64,000 nucleotides of DNA from Sipunculus nudus. Its lineage: Eukaryota; Annelida; Sipuncula; Golfingiida; Sipunculidae. The stretch spans positions 81,320,643 to 81,384,642 of the forward strand of contig CM049307.1 of the NCBI GenBank assembly GCA_026874595.1, given 5' to 3'. A program made the translations under genes and the position numbers. Below the pieces are notes generated by a model. That model did not search any database and was not told the origin of the DNA. It was given only the letters and a program-made list of their open reading frames with translations. Shown one piece after another: positions 1 through 12,400 of this stretch; the first letter of the stretch is position 1, and the number at the start of each line of letters is the position of its first letter.

Positions 1-339
1 AGAGGCAAGCCCTCTCCAGTTTGTTCAGATGGTTTGCGTTTGATGAATTTTAGCGGAGTTACAAGAATTTGAACTTAGTCATTTGGCCAAGTAAGCTTAC
101 TGACATAGTAATCTCAGAAATTACAGTAGCTAGTATTACCAAGTAATGTGCGTTGTTGGTCACATGACTCATATTTGATGTTGCAGATTTCGTGGTGCCA
201 TCTACATTGACCTGTTTTTTATGGGCAAAAACCTCATAATTTTAGCCTCTTTCAGCTTAAAATGTTAATGATGAAACTGTCAAGTTGAATTGTTCAATTT
301 TTCAAAAGAATTATCTTAGGACATGGTTCTTTCAATCAT

Positions 340-625
340 AGCTTTGCAGACTGCCAACTGTATCAGATTAGGCAACAGGTCAAGAGTTCACTCAGTGCAG
401 CCAGGTCTAGGTCAGGAGTTCACTCAGTGCAGTAGCTGCATTCTATTTATAGCTTTGGTAGACTGCCAACTGTGTCAGATTATGCAACAGGTCAAGAGTT
501 CACTCAGTGCAGCCTGGTACAGGTCAAAAGTTCACTCAGTCTAGCCAGGTGCAGGTCATGAGTTCATTCGGTGCAGTAGGCTGAGCAAGCAATTTGTCAC
601 AGTTCACTCGGGGCAACTGCCTTTC
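340..625. repeat. Short tandem repeat around a GTTCACTCAGTGCAG core
   Basis: A 25-35 bp unit ending in a GTTCACTCAGTGCAG core recurs at about 376, 410, 490, 522 and 553, with a decayed copy near 598. A longer unit containing GACTGCCAACTGT and TCAGATTA occurs twice (about 349 and 461), so the array shows nested periodicity. The open frame through it looks like a by-product of the repeat, not a gene. Confidence 0.75.
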
Positions 626-699
626 TCACCTAAGCCTGGTCAGCCCCATGCATCAGACTCAAGGTAAGTTTGATGTATTGGCCTAATATTTTGACCTGT

Positions 700-2560
700 C
701 TATGTGTCTTTGATGGCTTTCTCGCTCACAAGACAGGTGTTGCCACCTACAATGACTTTTGCACAGTGTGTGTCCCTGCGTTTTTCTCAGGGGGGGTTTG
801 ATATATCAGTCTGAAATTGGGCATATGTATATATCTCTAATAGCTTCGTTGTATACAAGACTGGTGGTGCCAGCTACAATTGTTTTAGTATTGTGTGCAC
901 CCATGCCAGAATTTCAGCAGTGATGTTTGTGTAATTGTTTCTTATTCAAAATGTGTAGTACTTGCATTGTTCATATACATGAAAAGTAATGGTCCAGTAT
1001 GAAACATTATACCTTGTGTATTTCCCAATGCACAGGTTCGCATTAGGCCTGTAGGCCTTGTTTTACAATACACAATACAATCATCTGAGAGGCATTGCCC
1101 AGAACTAGTAAACAGCTACTGAAAACTTGATGTAATGGATTTTTTTTCTATTTTTACAATACACATGATGTATGTACCTATGCCTGGTTTGAAATATATT
1201 ATCACCGGTATTTGTTTTTCTTACAATCAGAATATTTTACTTTTAGTTTGTACAATGTGTACTTTAAAAGTGTTATTATACCATGGGGATAGCTGTCCAG
1301 GGGGTAATTGTACCGGGGGAAATTGTCTGGGGGGGTAGTTGTCTAGGGGGTAATTGTCGTTGGGGGTAATTGTCCAGGGGGTAATTGTCGGGGGGTAATT
1401 GTGTGGGGGGTAATTGTCCAGGGGGTAGTTGTCCTAGAGACGGATACAATACATCCATCTTATACATGAGACTGGTGGCACCACCTATCATCATTTTCGT
1501 GTGGCATCCATCCATGCATTTGCCATCTGTTCGTCTTAATGATTGGTTCAATGTATTGGGCTGAATTTTGCATGCCCATAGATATCATACCCAAAACTGG
1601 TGGAGCCATCTGCAATCACATTTGCATGGCATCCATCCATGCATTTGCTTTGCATGATTTTCATTCATATCTCAGAAGTAGTTCAATGTATTGGTCTGAA
1701 ATCTGGCATGTCCATCCATCTTGGAGAGTTTTCTCATAGACCAGACAGGTGGTGCCACCTACCTTCCCGTTTTCTTAGAATACATTGATGCCATTTCCTC
1801 AGGAGTGGGTTGCCATATTAGCCTGAAATTGTGCATATCCATATATTTTAGATACCTCCATCTCATACTCAAGACTGGTGGCACCATCTGCAATGGTTTC
1901 TGTAAGGCATCCATCGGCATACATTTACTTAAAGTGAAAATTGCTCCTATCTCAGGAGTGGGTCAATGTATTGGTTTGAAAGTTGGCATGCACATCCACC
2001 TTTGAGAGTTTTCTCATAGACCAGACAGGTGGCGCCACCTACCTTGCTTTTTTTTCGCATGGTGTCCATCAGTCGGTTTGCTTTAGGTGTAAATCTCTTA
2101 TATCTTAGGAGTGGATAATTGTATCAGCATGAGATTTTGCATGTTTATCCATCTTGGATAGCTTTGTTGTACACTGAACAGGTGGCACCACCTGCCATTC
2201 CATTTTTGTAGAATACATTGATGCATTTTTCTCAGTACATATAATAGTAATTATCAGGCCTTATGTATCACCCTAAACAAATTATTCCACCAACAATCCA
2301 GTCCCACCTTTATATAATGTCACAATACTAATTTCATGTCCATAAATCTTTGAATGATTAATCTTGTTACAAAACTAGTAGCACCACCTGCAATCAAATT
2401 CATCTGGGATACAGCTGTAGGTCTTTTTAATGGAAGTTGCACATATATATCAAAGACTCATTAATGTATAAACCTGAAATTTATAAAGTTTATTCATCTT
2501 GGATAACTTAGTTTTAGACACAGGTACCACCACCACCCACCATGACATTTTTTAATGTGA
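700..2560. repeat. Diverged tandem array, unit about 128-152 bp, with GGTGGCGCCACC-like cores
   Basis: A core of the form AC(A/T)GGTGGNGCCACCT recurs at about 732, 861, 1469, 1597, 1745, 1873, 2024, 2176, 2373 and 2520, mostly 128-152 bp apart. Each core is followed by CTGCAAT- or CTACCTT-like sequence, a CATCCATCCATGCATTTG segment and TCTCAGGAGTGGGTCAATGTATTGG. Copies differ at many sites, so the array is old. The same GGTGGCGCCACC core reappears near 12,979 and 14,036. No credible coding exon lies inside. Confidence 0.75.
1281..1437. repeat. G-rich minisatellite of GGGGGTAATTGTC units
   Basis: About ten 12-16 bp units of the form GGGGG(T)AATTGTCC run head to tail, with variable G-run length and small substitutions (TAGTTGTCTA, TAATTGTCGT, TAATTGTGTG). 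One strand carries closely spaced runs of five to seven G, which is compatible with G-quadruplex formation. It is inserted in the larger 128-152 bp repeat field. A proline/leucine/glutamine-rich frame on the minus strand is an artefact of the repeat. Confidence 0.8.
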
Positions 2561-2834
2561 GACACCTTTGCATCTCTCATCCCACAAATTCTGAGAACTG
2601 TCATGTGAGGAACATTCAGTGCCTTACTTTACCCATGCCTCTGTGATTTAGCAGATACCTGTAATAACTTGTTGACTACCAATTTTCTAGTTTAATTATC
2701 TATATTTATGAGTTCGTGTTGGCTTTGTTGCAGAATGCTGTTTAGTTCTGGCACATGGACTTTGATGAAATATGATTATGTGTGCTTTCATTACTTGCTC
2801 AGCCATTAATGATCTTGTGTTGTTATGGTTACAG

Positions 2835-3023
2835 GATGCTGACAAGTTCTGGTACATGATACTGGTGGGTGCCGTCATCATGTTCCAGTGTCTGGCGATC
2901 AACATATTTGTGTTTCATCTGCCGTCACCGGTGCCAACACCCACCACTCCTACACCACACAATGTCACCAACACAACAACGCATAAACCACCAGGACTAA
3001 TGGGGTTTGCTAGTTTGTATTGA
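2835..3023 (+). CDS. Terminal exon of an unidentified membrane protein
   Basis: A clean acceptor (TGGTTACAG) precedes an open frame of 62 codons ending in TGA at 3021-3023. It begins DADKFWYMILVGAV. The first ~30 residues form one hydrophobic segment of transmembrane length with flanking charges. It is followed by a tail of about 33 residues rich in Pro, Thr and Asn with two N-x-T sequons, ending GFASLY. This looks like the last membrane span and C-terminal tail of a multi-pass protein or transporter. I do not recognise the family, and upstream exons were not found, so they probably lie before position 1. AATAAA at 4043-4048 is a possible polyadenylation signal. The surrounding sequence is poorer in GC and non-repetitive, unlike the array just upstream. 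The exon call rests on the splice site, hydrophobic profile and stop, not on recognised homology. Confidence 0.55.
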   Translation, partial: DADKFWYMILVGAVIMFQCLAINIFVFHLPSPVPTPTTPTPHNVTNTTTHKPPGLMGFASLY

Positions 3024-5258
3024 TGCAGACCTCGGGTGAGTGAGAGTCAGGGTAAACAATGTCTACACATGATAGGGTACCAAAGACCGATGTACAGTCA
3101 CTGCAATATGTGATTGCTATACTTACCCCTCAGAAAGGGCATGCACCAAACTGGATTGTAAATTCCTAGAAATTTTCAGACTGTAAATTTACTCTGGAGC
3201 ATATATGTGGTTTCACCGAAATGTTCTGTTATTTATGTAAATTATCAGACAACATTTATAAAATAGTATATATCGTTTTGCATCAAGTAATTTGAAAAAT
3301 TAATAGAACAAAAATTTCTGTGAAATATATTATTTTGAAAAATTCTAAATAAGAAAATGTGTACAGTACACCACAGTGGTTTTAAATTTATAAAAAGTAT
3401 TATTAGTATAAATTGCTAAAAAAATTATGTGATTAAATGTGTATATTATCAACATGACTGTAAAAGGTAGTATTACAAAAGTCAAAATTGATTAGTTTAT
3501 TTATTAATTATTCTTTCATTCTTAACATATTAAACCCAACTTCAGCTGATGTTTAAGGTAAAACAGTTAAGATATACAAACCTAAATTTACCTTTACTGC
3601 AGGATGTGTACATATAGAATTAGAAGAATGACCATGGAAATTATGTAATATATGAAGAAACATTTATAACACTATACAAGCCTAAGTGCAACCATTATTT
3701 GTTTTTATCCAAGCTTGTAGATTCTTCTTTGATTGGCTGTTAAAAACCATAGAACATGGGTTGGTGTATTTAGCCTGTAATGTTGAAATATTGAAATTGC
3801 CTCAGTTTTAAGTATATATTAAAGCTTTTCAATAGATGGAATTTGTATTTTTAAGTTCAGTCAGTGTTATAAATTCACTAGCTAAACACTTGTGACATGT
3901 GGACAGTTCTTGTCAAGTTCATCAGCTGAGCATCACAACCAGTGGGTCACTTGTGGTTTCTGAAATAGAACAGACAACATATGTGAAAATGAGCAGAAAA
4001 GGAGACAATCTGTAAGTTCCTTATGGGAATAAGTATAACATAAATAAACCTCGTATGAAGGATATGAATAAATTATATGATGATTTTTGTCACATATATT
4101 AATTCATTGGCATAATCAATAAGAGCAAACACATGACACTAACATTGAAAGGCTGAGCATTTATTGTCCAGTTTGTAGTTATCTGCTGGTGCTTTAAAAA
4201 AAACTTACCTATTATATTAAATTGCACATACCTGAACATTTGATGTTCTTCAATGATTTTGTGAAAGCAAATGTATATCACAAAGGTTTATATACACAGT
4301 GTTCTGTAATAGAAAATGTGTCTTTAACTGTGCTGAGTGATACTGGTTGATTCATGTTCTTCTGTGGGTCTAGCAGGGTGGTTTTTACAGTTTCATTTTA
4401 ACAATCAGTCATGTTGCCAAACAAACAAAAAATTGACTAGAAATCTGCATTCTTAGAAATGCAAGCCTCCATCATTTAGGGTTCCAAATTATTGGATGGT
4501 CCAAAAGTTTGTGTTTGCATTCATGTTGGGAGCAAACACACACATGAATGGGGATGAATACATACTCTCTTGGCAGGGGAAAATTTATGCTACATTCAAA
4601 CATTTCTCCCTGTTAACCTTCAACATCTGAAGAAAATTTTGTTACCAGATTCTTAAAACATTACAAACAGAATGGCTCTAAATATCACTATTTTGGCAAA
4701 TAAGTGGACCAATATCTAATTACAAATTGCCTTCAAATTTTACTTGCATGTTGATCATGGTAACCTTATTGTTTAATTTGACATCTGGCACCATAAATAT
4801 TTTGTTTCCCCTTTTTTTTGTTTTTCTAAATGTATTATGTAATGACAGATAGACAAATCTTGTCTTGTGACATTACTGGGTATTAGCTTGTCTTGATAAA
4901 TTGTCTTGTGACATTATGAGCTCAGTAATCATATACAGTATATTATTTTCTGCTTCAGACAGACATATATTCCTGTCATCCGGAAAAGTTAAAAAAAAAA
5001 AATGGCCAACATGTGCTTATGAAATGTCACTTAATTACTGACCCATTTTGAGTAGAACTTTACTTAAAAGTTTAATTTCTCAATTATGGTTGCATGGATT
5101 TTGTTGAAGCTTATTGTTGCAAAGGATTGGTTGCTGCACCCTTAAATGTTAGACCTTAGTAGCAATTCTAAGAGCGAAATACTGAAAAAGAGCAGTAATA
5201 TCAAATAGCACGGTGGTCCTATATTTCACATTTTACAAGAAAATATAAATGAGATGGC

Positions 5259-5308
<50 letters not shown>

Positions 5309-6805
5309 ATATATATACCTGTAAAAGTTTGTACAAAATCAAGCCCACCTTTAGAAAATATCACAAACATTTTCCTAATGTCAATTTTATTATTTCTTTT
5401 TTTTTCACCATTGTTGTTTCTAATTAAACAGTTATTATTTTTAATTTCCCTTTATTTTGTATATCGCTATATTATTACACATAATGTCACTGGTTGTGGT
5501 CATCAGCTTTGGAGGTTGTGCTCTTCATCTGAGCATCATGACCAATAGGTCACTTGGTTTTCTGTATAATTTTACTCTTTCTGAGTCATGTTAATATGTA
5601 TCAGGACTTCAGAAGTTTCTCATAATATTTGCTTTGTATGATCTATATTTACCAGTAAATATGTACTTTAATCAAATTTTATTTCAAAGGATAATTTTAT
5701 TTTATTGTCAAAGTTGTTTCAAATGCCTGTGCCTTAGATTGACAAACCAGTATTTTGGTGTATGCTATTCATGTTTATGTTGTAAATTATCTTATTGATA
5801 GTATATATGAGAAAAAAGTCACAATTTTTATAGCTTAGTGCTTTAATTGTATTAACATACATTTTTCATTGTAATTTTTTATTTGCATAAAATTTAAAGA
5901 AGTAACAAAGATGAGTAAAAAAATTAAATTTGTAAGATTTTTACATATTTTTTTGTCATATAAGGGTTATGTAAGGTAAACATAAAGCAGACAAAGGTAA
6001 TACATATATCTATGTCACACCCTTTTGAATCATAAGTAGATTATTCAAACATTAAAATTCAGACAACAGAGACATGCATTATTGTTTTAAATAAAAAACA
6101 GGAAAGAAGTTTTGTCAACATTGATAAATAAGGGTGGTGTGAAGTTGACTTGTGAAATATCTATGAATTCAGTTTAAATGTCCGTTTATTTTCTTTGAAT
6201 GTAGAGTTTTCAGATTTATATAGAGTATTATCTCAATGTTTTGAGTTAATTAAAACCTAAGTTGTAAGTTCTTGAACAATTTACTTAAATTGTACCAAAG
6301 TAAAAGCTGTTGCTCTCTTACTTTGCTTATGTCAAAGCTGTACTTGTCAGTCTGGTCCATTCACACACCATGAGGTGTTATTGTATTTTGTATAAAAGAG
6401 GAGTTGGTTAAATTTTAATGCATAATTTCCTGCCTACCAATAATTAATATGCATTTCCATTGGCAAATGAGTTATTGTATTTTAAGTGAAATATCAAATA
6501 AAATTTAAAGTGAATTTAGTCCTAAAATTTCTGAACCGCAAAGATTGTCTTGATATATTAGAATTCTGACAACATGTGCTGCTGTCATTAATGTTGTTCC
6601 TCTGACCTCTTTGTTATATACAAGAATTTTACATGGATGTCACTTTTCTTGTTTCTGTGCATGTCACAAGATTAAAATATCAGATATGTTGTATGCTTTA
6701 ATAATGATTTTCCTACATTTGTTAAAGGACTTCTGCCTCTGCATATAAATGACAATGGTAAGGGTTACTGTGATTATTATTTATTGATTTACTGTAATTT
6801 TGATA
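3024..6805. other. AT-rich noncoding DNA with two repeat termini and a microsatellite
   Basis: No supported exon is visible. The first kilobase is probably the 3' UTR of the preceding exon. Two short related repeat ends occur at about 3,924-3,957 and 5,501-5,559. Both contain CATC(A)GCTGAGCATCA, then ACCANTNGGTCACTTG, and match the right end of the element at 6,811-9,451. An (AT)n tract lies at 5,261-5,304. The rest is low-complexity A/T sequence. Confidence 0.5.
5261..5317. repeat. (AT)n microsatellite
   Basis: About 44 bp of uninterrupted AT dinucleotides, followed by a short TTGT(AT)n extension. Confidence 0.95.
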
Positions 6806-6810
6806 TTTTT

Positions 6811-9451
6811 AGCTCAGCTGACTATAAGTCATCTGAGCTATAGTCGTGGTCCATTGTCCGTCGTCCGTCCGTCTGTCCGTCCGTCCGTCCGTCCGTAGAT
6901 GTGGCACGTTTTGAAACCGTAAGACCTAGGAATCCAAAATTCAGCATAATGTTAGATGTCCCCAAGATCTCCTACCAAGCCAAAAACTGGGTCTTTGCGA
7001 CTTCGTTCCTTTGAGAAATTAAGTAAAAACCTCAATTTTTTATTAAAAACCTATTTTCCTACTTCAGGACTGCCTAATATCAAAACCACTCATCTGTTTT
7101 CCCTCATATATACCATAAATATTCTTCTATATAGTTCCTATGTACATGCCAGAAATTATGTCTGTATTGTATAATTTAAAAAAGTTATGGGCCCAAACAT
7201 AATGCATTTTGTAAAAAATCAGGAAAGATATTTGATCACTTAACACAAAACTTGTTAAAGCTATGGACTTTTTTTCCAGTAATATAACTTTAATTTATCA
7301 AAATTAAATTGTATACCAAAAATTAGATCAAAATCTGTTAAATTTTTTAAAATATTAACAAAAATAAAAAATTGGTACCTTAAATTTTGCCCAACTTTGA
7401 CCATGGCACGTTTTTTTACTGTAAGTACTGTGGATTTAATTTTCTCAGCATGTTTTTGTTAGCATTTTGTCTGTTAACACCAAAAATTTGAAACCAGTTG
7501 ATCAAAAACTGTAGATTTTATTCAAGTTTTCAAGCACCATGTAACAAATTGTTTACATCAAGCTAGTGTTATGCAGTTTGCAAGAGCTCAGCTCCCCAGC
7601 TTCAGCTCTCAGTTCCTAAAATTTGGCATACAATTAGATGTCTCCAAAATTCCCTACCATGCCAAGAATTTGGTCACTAGGACTTAATACCTTCGAGATA
7701 TTAATGAAAAACTTCATTTTTCCATTAAAAACCCATTGTTACACTTCAAGACTGCCTAATATCAAAACCACTGATGTGACTTTAGTCATATATAATATAC
7801 ATATTTTTCTATACATTCTTTATGCATATGCCAGAAATGATGTCAGTATTGCGTAATTGTTTTAAGTTATGGGCCCAAACATAATGCACTATGTAATAAA
7901 TCAAGAAATATATTTACACCCTTAACAAGGGGATTGCTAAAGCTAGAGTTTTTTTTTGTCAGGGATGTAACATTATTTAATCAAGATTCAATTGAATACC
8001 CCAAATTAGTCCTGAATTTTTCAAATTTTATATGTTATTAGTATAAATATAAAATTAGTACCTTAAATTTTGCCCAACTTTGACCATGGCACATTTGTTT
8101 CTTGTGAGCACGGTTGATATAATTTTCATATCATGCACACAAGGATTTCAGCTTTTTAGTTTAGAAAGCTGAAAGAAATTGGCCAAAAATTGTAGCTTTT
8201 ATTAATGTTTTTATGAGACCATGTCAGACCTTAACTCTCTCCAGCCCCTCTTGAGTCACCTGTATGTTGACCTTGTTGAACTTTCAGCAAATTATGCATG
8301 CTTGAGGCGAGCCATACACTGTTGCAGGTAGGCAGCTTATGGCCAGCCACAGTTGATCCCGGTGTCCAACCCAACTCATCTAGTAGTTTTAACCAACAAC
8401 ATAACAATTAACAATAAATTAATAAATTTTTATTGTTTTTTAATAACAAATTAAAGAAAAATAAAAAAGAATTTGTTAGTTTATAATAACAGGAAATCAA
8501 CTTGCAGTTACTGATGATAAAAGAATCTTGTATCGATGGATAGAATGTCACGTACTCCAAATAACACCATGCAGTCACCTATGGTATTTTTCAGTTCAAT
8601 TTAAATGATAAAAAAGTAAATCTTATTATTATCCATTACTAATCATTAGGGATCATATGAAGGAAATTAATGATAGACAAAGATGCAGTTGATATTATTA
8701 ATCTAGATTCCTACTGTGTCTAGTGTGTACATTGATGTGAAATTAGTCCAAAATGAATATATTACATTTTTTTTTTTTAATATAAATAAAAGCCATAAAA
8801 CCAGGTACTTTTGATCATAATTTAAATGTGTGAATTTTGTATATTCTGGATTCTCAACATAATTGTTTGGTGAAAACTGAAGTTTGCCAGTAATGGTGGG
8901 AAAACTTTGCAATTGTATTTAAATACGAATATGAATATGTACTCCATTATAAAATGTCTTGCATAAAGAATTGGAATTCAGGTAAAAATGAAAGTATATG
9001 AATACCAGTGCAAATACTTTCAAAATGTATTCATGAATGCATTCATGAATATATTCTTTAATATTATTTTAATAATCATTTCAGTTATATTTCATTTTAA
9101 AAAATCATAAGATTCTCTTATTATTTTTAATAAAAATTATATTTGGGACAATATTTGTAATTTTTTTTTAATAAATAGTTAAACTCTTATATCATATGTT
9201 CTGCTTATAAGTTATATGGCCAAGTCAAAATCTGTGTGACAATAGTACTCCATTTGTTAATAAAATAAATGAAATCAATCCTCTTCCCTGTCTCCAAAGA
9301 TAATATCATAATCATACATAAGCTAAACACCAACAACTCATAATAAAGCTTATATTTATTACCACACCAAACCAGCATATGCCTCATTCCTAAATCATAT
9401 TTTTTAATCATATATAACAGCTGAGCGCCGTGACCCATAGGTCCCTTGTTT
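6811..9451 (+). mobile_element. Non-autonomous transposable element with AGCTCAGCTGA left end
   Basis: The left end reads TTTTTAGCTCAGCTGACTAT. It is followed by a matching TGAGCTATAG and a (CCGT)n-rich stretch (6,858-6,896). The right end is CAGCTGAGCGCCGTGACCCATAGGTCCCTTGTTT-like sequence at about 9,418-9,451. Similar right ends sit at 3.9 and 5.5 kb, and inverted left ends sit near 13,300 and 14,370. No transposase frame is visible, so this is a non-autonomous or decayed copy. Boundaries follow terminal similarity and are approximate. I infer that these ends belong together; no target-site duplication was confirmed. Confidence 0.55.
6900..8140 (+). repeat. Internal direct duplication (~685 bp units) within the element
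   Basis: Two head-to-tail copies start near 6,900 and 7,585. Matching blocks include CTACCAAGCCAAAAACTGG/CTACCATGCCAAGAATTTGG, CTGCCTAATATCAAAACCAC, ATGGGCCCAAACATAATGCA and TTGCCCAACTTTGACCATGG. Both copies carry a similar open frame of about 72 codons (6,956-7,174 and 7,638-7,856). The frames share residues such as RLPNIKTT, but the duplication explains this and I do not call them genes. Confidence 0.8.
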
Positions 9452-10909
9452 CCTTAAATGGCAGCCACTTTTTTATTAGTCATGTATACTTCAGATCACT
9501 TCAGCTGATTTTGTTTATTAAGTTTTTGATGGTATCTATGCTAATGTTGATGGTTATAATGATATAATGTACTGGTAAATGTGTACTGTTACTGTATTAT
9601 GTCACAATGTCATCTGTACTAGATACATAGTCCCATCATGAGGGACTCAGTAATTCAGTGTGAAAGTATGTTATTTTTGTACATGGTAATTTCCTAAATG
9701 CTTGCCAGTCCAAAATTTCTTAAAAGAGGATATTACAAAATGTTCATTCTAGAAACCGGTATTGTAGTTACGTCAATATTGTGTGAATGCAATTGTCCTT
9801 ATATATACACACACACACAAACCCTCACACACACACACAACCTGGTATAACTAATGCCCAGATGAGCCTGTCTGAATTCCAGTCAAATTCTTTTTCTTTT
9901 CAAAATAATATCAGCAGGATTGTGAAATATTTATTTATTTATTCCCATTCACTTTCATTTATATCAGTGATCAGGTCTTACATGTTTAAACCTGTTATCC
10001 ATAAAAATGAAAATTCATTTGTGCATCCTAACTGAAAAAAAATATTTGGGAAGCATTGAAAGGCAGATCGTTATATATATGAAGCAACTCATAGCAGAAT
10101 GATTACAGTTTCTAAGAAAAGAATGACCACTTGGTGACATTGATAGCCAATTGAGGTATTCCTGTAAACAGTGCACTGCAACAGTGTGACATGCTGTTTT
10201 GGGAAAGTAATAAATTTCTGTCATAACAATATTTTTCAGCAAAATGCCTCATCAGTTATATAGAGTAAAGGGAGTTCTTATCAGTGTAATTGGCATTTCA
10301 AAGGATTCCTTATTTTCCCGTTTTTAGTTCATTTGAGTTAAGAATGCTGTACTGATACATTCAGCATATTGTCTGATTTACTGATGGATGATTTTGTGAT
10401 CCCCAGGGAAACTAGAAAAAGAGGACTGAATTGTATACAATATATTTCCAAAGAATATATTTACATTAATATAAGCAGATGGAGGCCTTTGTTTATTTGC
10501 AGATTCATTGTTAAGAGAATCAGTATTCCAGATAGATCAATAAATGTATCATAGAAAATGGTTTTCACTTATTTGTGAGAGTTTACATGAATGAGAACTG
10601 TGCGAGTTGATAAGCTGCAAGTTTGCTGTTTTTGTTTTTCTTATTTCTGTGTTACAGCTTTTGATATGATAAAAAACGTCCCTTACAAAAACAATTAACG
10701 CAAAGGTTGGACTTTCTATCATTGTCTTGGTACACTGATAAATGTTTCGTAACTGAATAATTGGTTTGAAACAACATATTGAAATCAAATGGCATTTACT
10801 GTCATACACACAGTCCTATTTATCACATGCCAGTTGTCAGGTTCCCTCCTGGTTAACTAATAAATGACTGAAGCAATCAAAACAAACAGACCAAATTATA
10901 TTAGTCAAC

Positions 10910-10915
<6 letters not shown>
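9452..10915. other. AT-rich noncoding DNA, no supported gene
   Basis: It contains a short (CA)n tract at about 9,808-9,842 and otherwise unremarkable AT-rich sequence. Open frames on both strands are short and lack splice context or recognisable domains. Confidence 0.5.

Positions 10916-10979
<64 letters not shown>
10916..10979. repeat. (AT)n microsatellite
   Basis: About 64 bp of AT dinucleotides with one TTT interruption, directly before the CCAAT-containing minisatellite. Confidence 0.95.
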
Positions 10980-10981
<2 letters not shown>

Positions 10982-10989
10982 ATATATAA

Positions 10990-11765
10990 CATAACCTATA
11001 TTGGTCACCTGACCTTATAATTGGCCAATCAGAGCAGTCAGAATTACCTTGTTGGTTAAATGACCTGGGATTCCCTAATAAGAGCAGGCAGAATTACCTA
11101 TATTGGTCACCCGACCTGGGATTCGCCAATCAGAGCAGGCTTTTACCTATATTGGTCAACCAATCTACCTGGGATTCACCAATCATAGCAGGCAGAATAA
11201 CCTTTATTTGTTACCTGACCTGGAATTTGCTTATCAGAGAAGGCAGTCTGACCTACATTGATCACCTGACTTGGGATTCACCAATCACTGCAGGCAGACT
11301 AACTTATATTGATCACCTGACCCAGAATGTCACCAGAGCAGGCAGAATTATCTATATTGGTTGCTTGACCTGGGATTGGCCAATCAGAGCAGGCAGACTG
11401 ACCTATATATTGATCACCTGACCCAGAAAGTCACCAATTAGACTCATTGAGAGCAGTCAGACTGACCCACATTGATAATCTATCCTGGGATGTCACCAAT
11501 CAGAGACTGACCTATATTGAACACCTGCCTATGAAAGTCAGTAATTAGAGCATGGAGACTGATCTAGCTATATTGGTCACCTGATCTGGAATGCCACCAA
11601 TCAGAGAATTTTTGAACACCTCACCAGGGATGTTAACATTCAGAGCAGGCAGACTGACCTACATTTGTCACCTGACCAGGGGTTTGACCTATCAGAACAG
11701 GTATCTGCTGATCTGTCTGTATTGATCTCCTGACCAGGGGTGTCACCTATCAGAACAGGTGAACA
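10990..11765. repeat. ~55 bp minisatellite carrying CCAATCAGAGCAGGCAGA
   Basis: Roughly fourteen units of 45-60 bp read ACCTATATTGGTCACCTGACC, then TGGGATT(C/G)(A/G)CCAATCAGAGCAGGCAGACTG or close variants. Cores fall near 11,022, 11,079, 11,122, 11,177, 11,229, 11,277, 11,329, 11,376, 11,430, 11,488, 11,539, 11,597, 11,627, 11,685 and 11,740. Later units are more degenerate. The CCAATCA core equals a CCAAT-box heptamer, but nothing shows regulatory function. Confidence 0.85.
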
Positions 11766-11779
11766 ACAGCACCTAAGTA

Positions 11780-12400
11780 TGTCCATCAGGGGTGGATTTA
11801 AGGGGGCTCAGAACCTTCAACAAACCAGGGGTCTCGATGCTCAGCTGTATTTGTCTTTAAGGATATTTTTAAAGAAAATTTCAGATTGACGGTCCAGTGA
11901 CCTTAACCAATGACCTTGTGACCAAAAAATCTGAGAACTTATTATCCTTAAACTTGCAGCATTTACATTATTGTAACAATCTTCTAAAAGAAGTGGGTCA
12001 AGTGACCTTGACCTCTTGCCAGGTAACCTCAAAATCTACAGATTTCTTCCATTTTTGGCAAGTAAGCCATGTGTGAAAGATGGAAAGTTTGGGATGACAA
12101 GTTTGATTTACATTGCATCCACAATCATTTTAAAGACGGCTCCTGTGACCTGTGGTGGGTCATTAATAAATCAAGTTAGAAGCCAATCTGTCTAGCGAAA
12201 GCAGAATCATCAACCATAAACTAGTTTGTGAGTGGATGGGCCTATGACCTTGAATTTGACCCTATGACCCCAAATCGAAAAGAATCTTCACCTATTGGCA
12301 GGTGAGAAATATTTTGAAGATGGAAGGTTAGTGGTGAAATGTTTGACTTGAAATGCATACACATTCCTTTTTAAAGAAATGGGTCGTGTGACCTTGACCT
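11780..12400. repeat. GACCTTGACC-type interspersed repeat, single diverged stretch
   Basis: After a GGGGTGGATTTAAGGGGG motif, this stretch has repeated TGACCTTGACC(T), CCATGTGTGAAAGATGGAAAG and AAAATCTACAGATT segments. These are diverged relatives of the tandem unit that begins at about 12,401. Confidence 0.65.

Noticed and set aside
1-60. Possible exon at the window start
   Set aside because: All three plus-strand frames close within 75 bases and no convincing donor is present.
6956-7856. Two similar 72-codon frames
   Set aside because: They are paired copies within one transposable element; no motif or independent evidence of coding.
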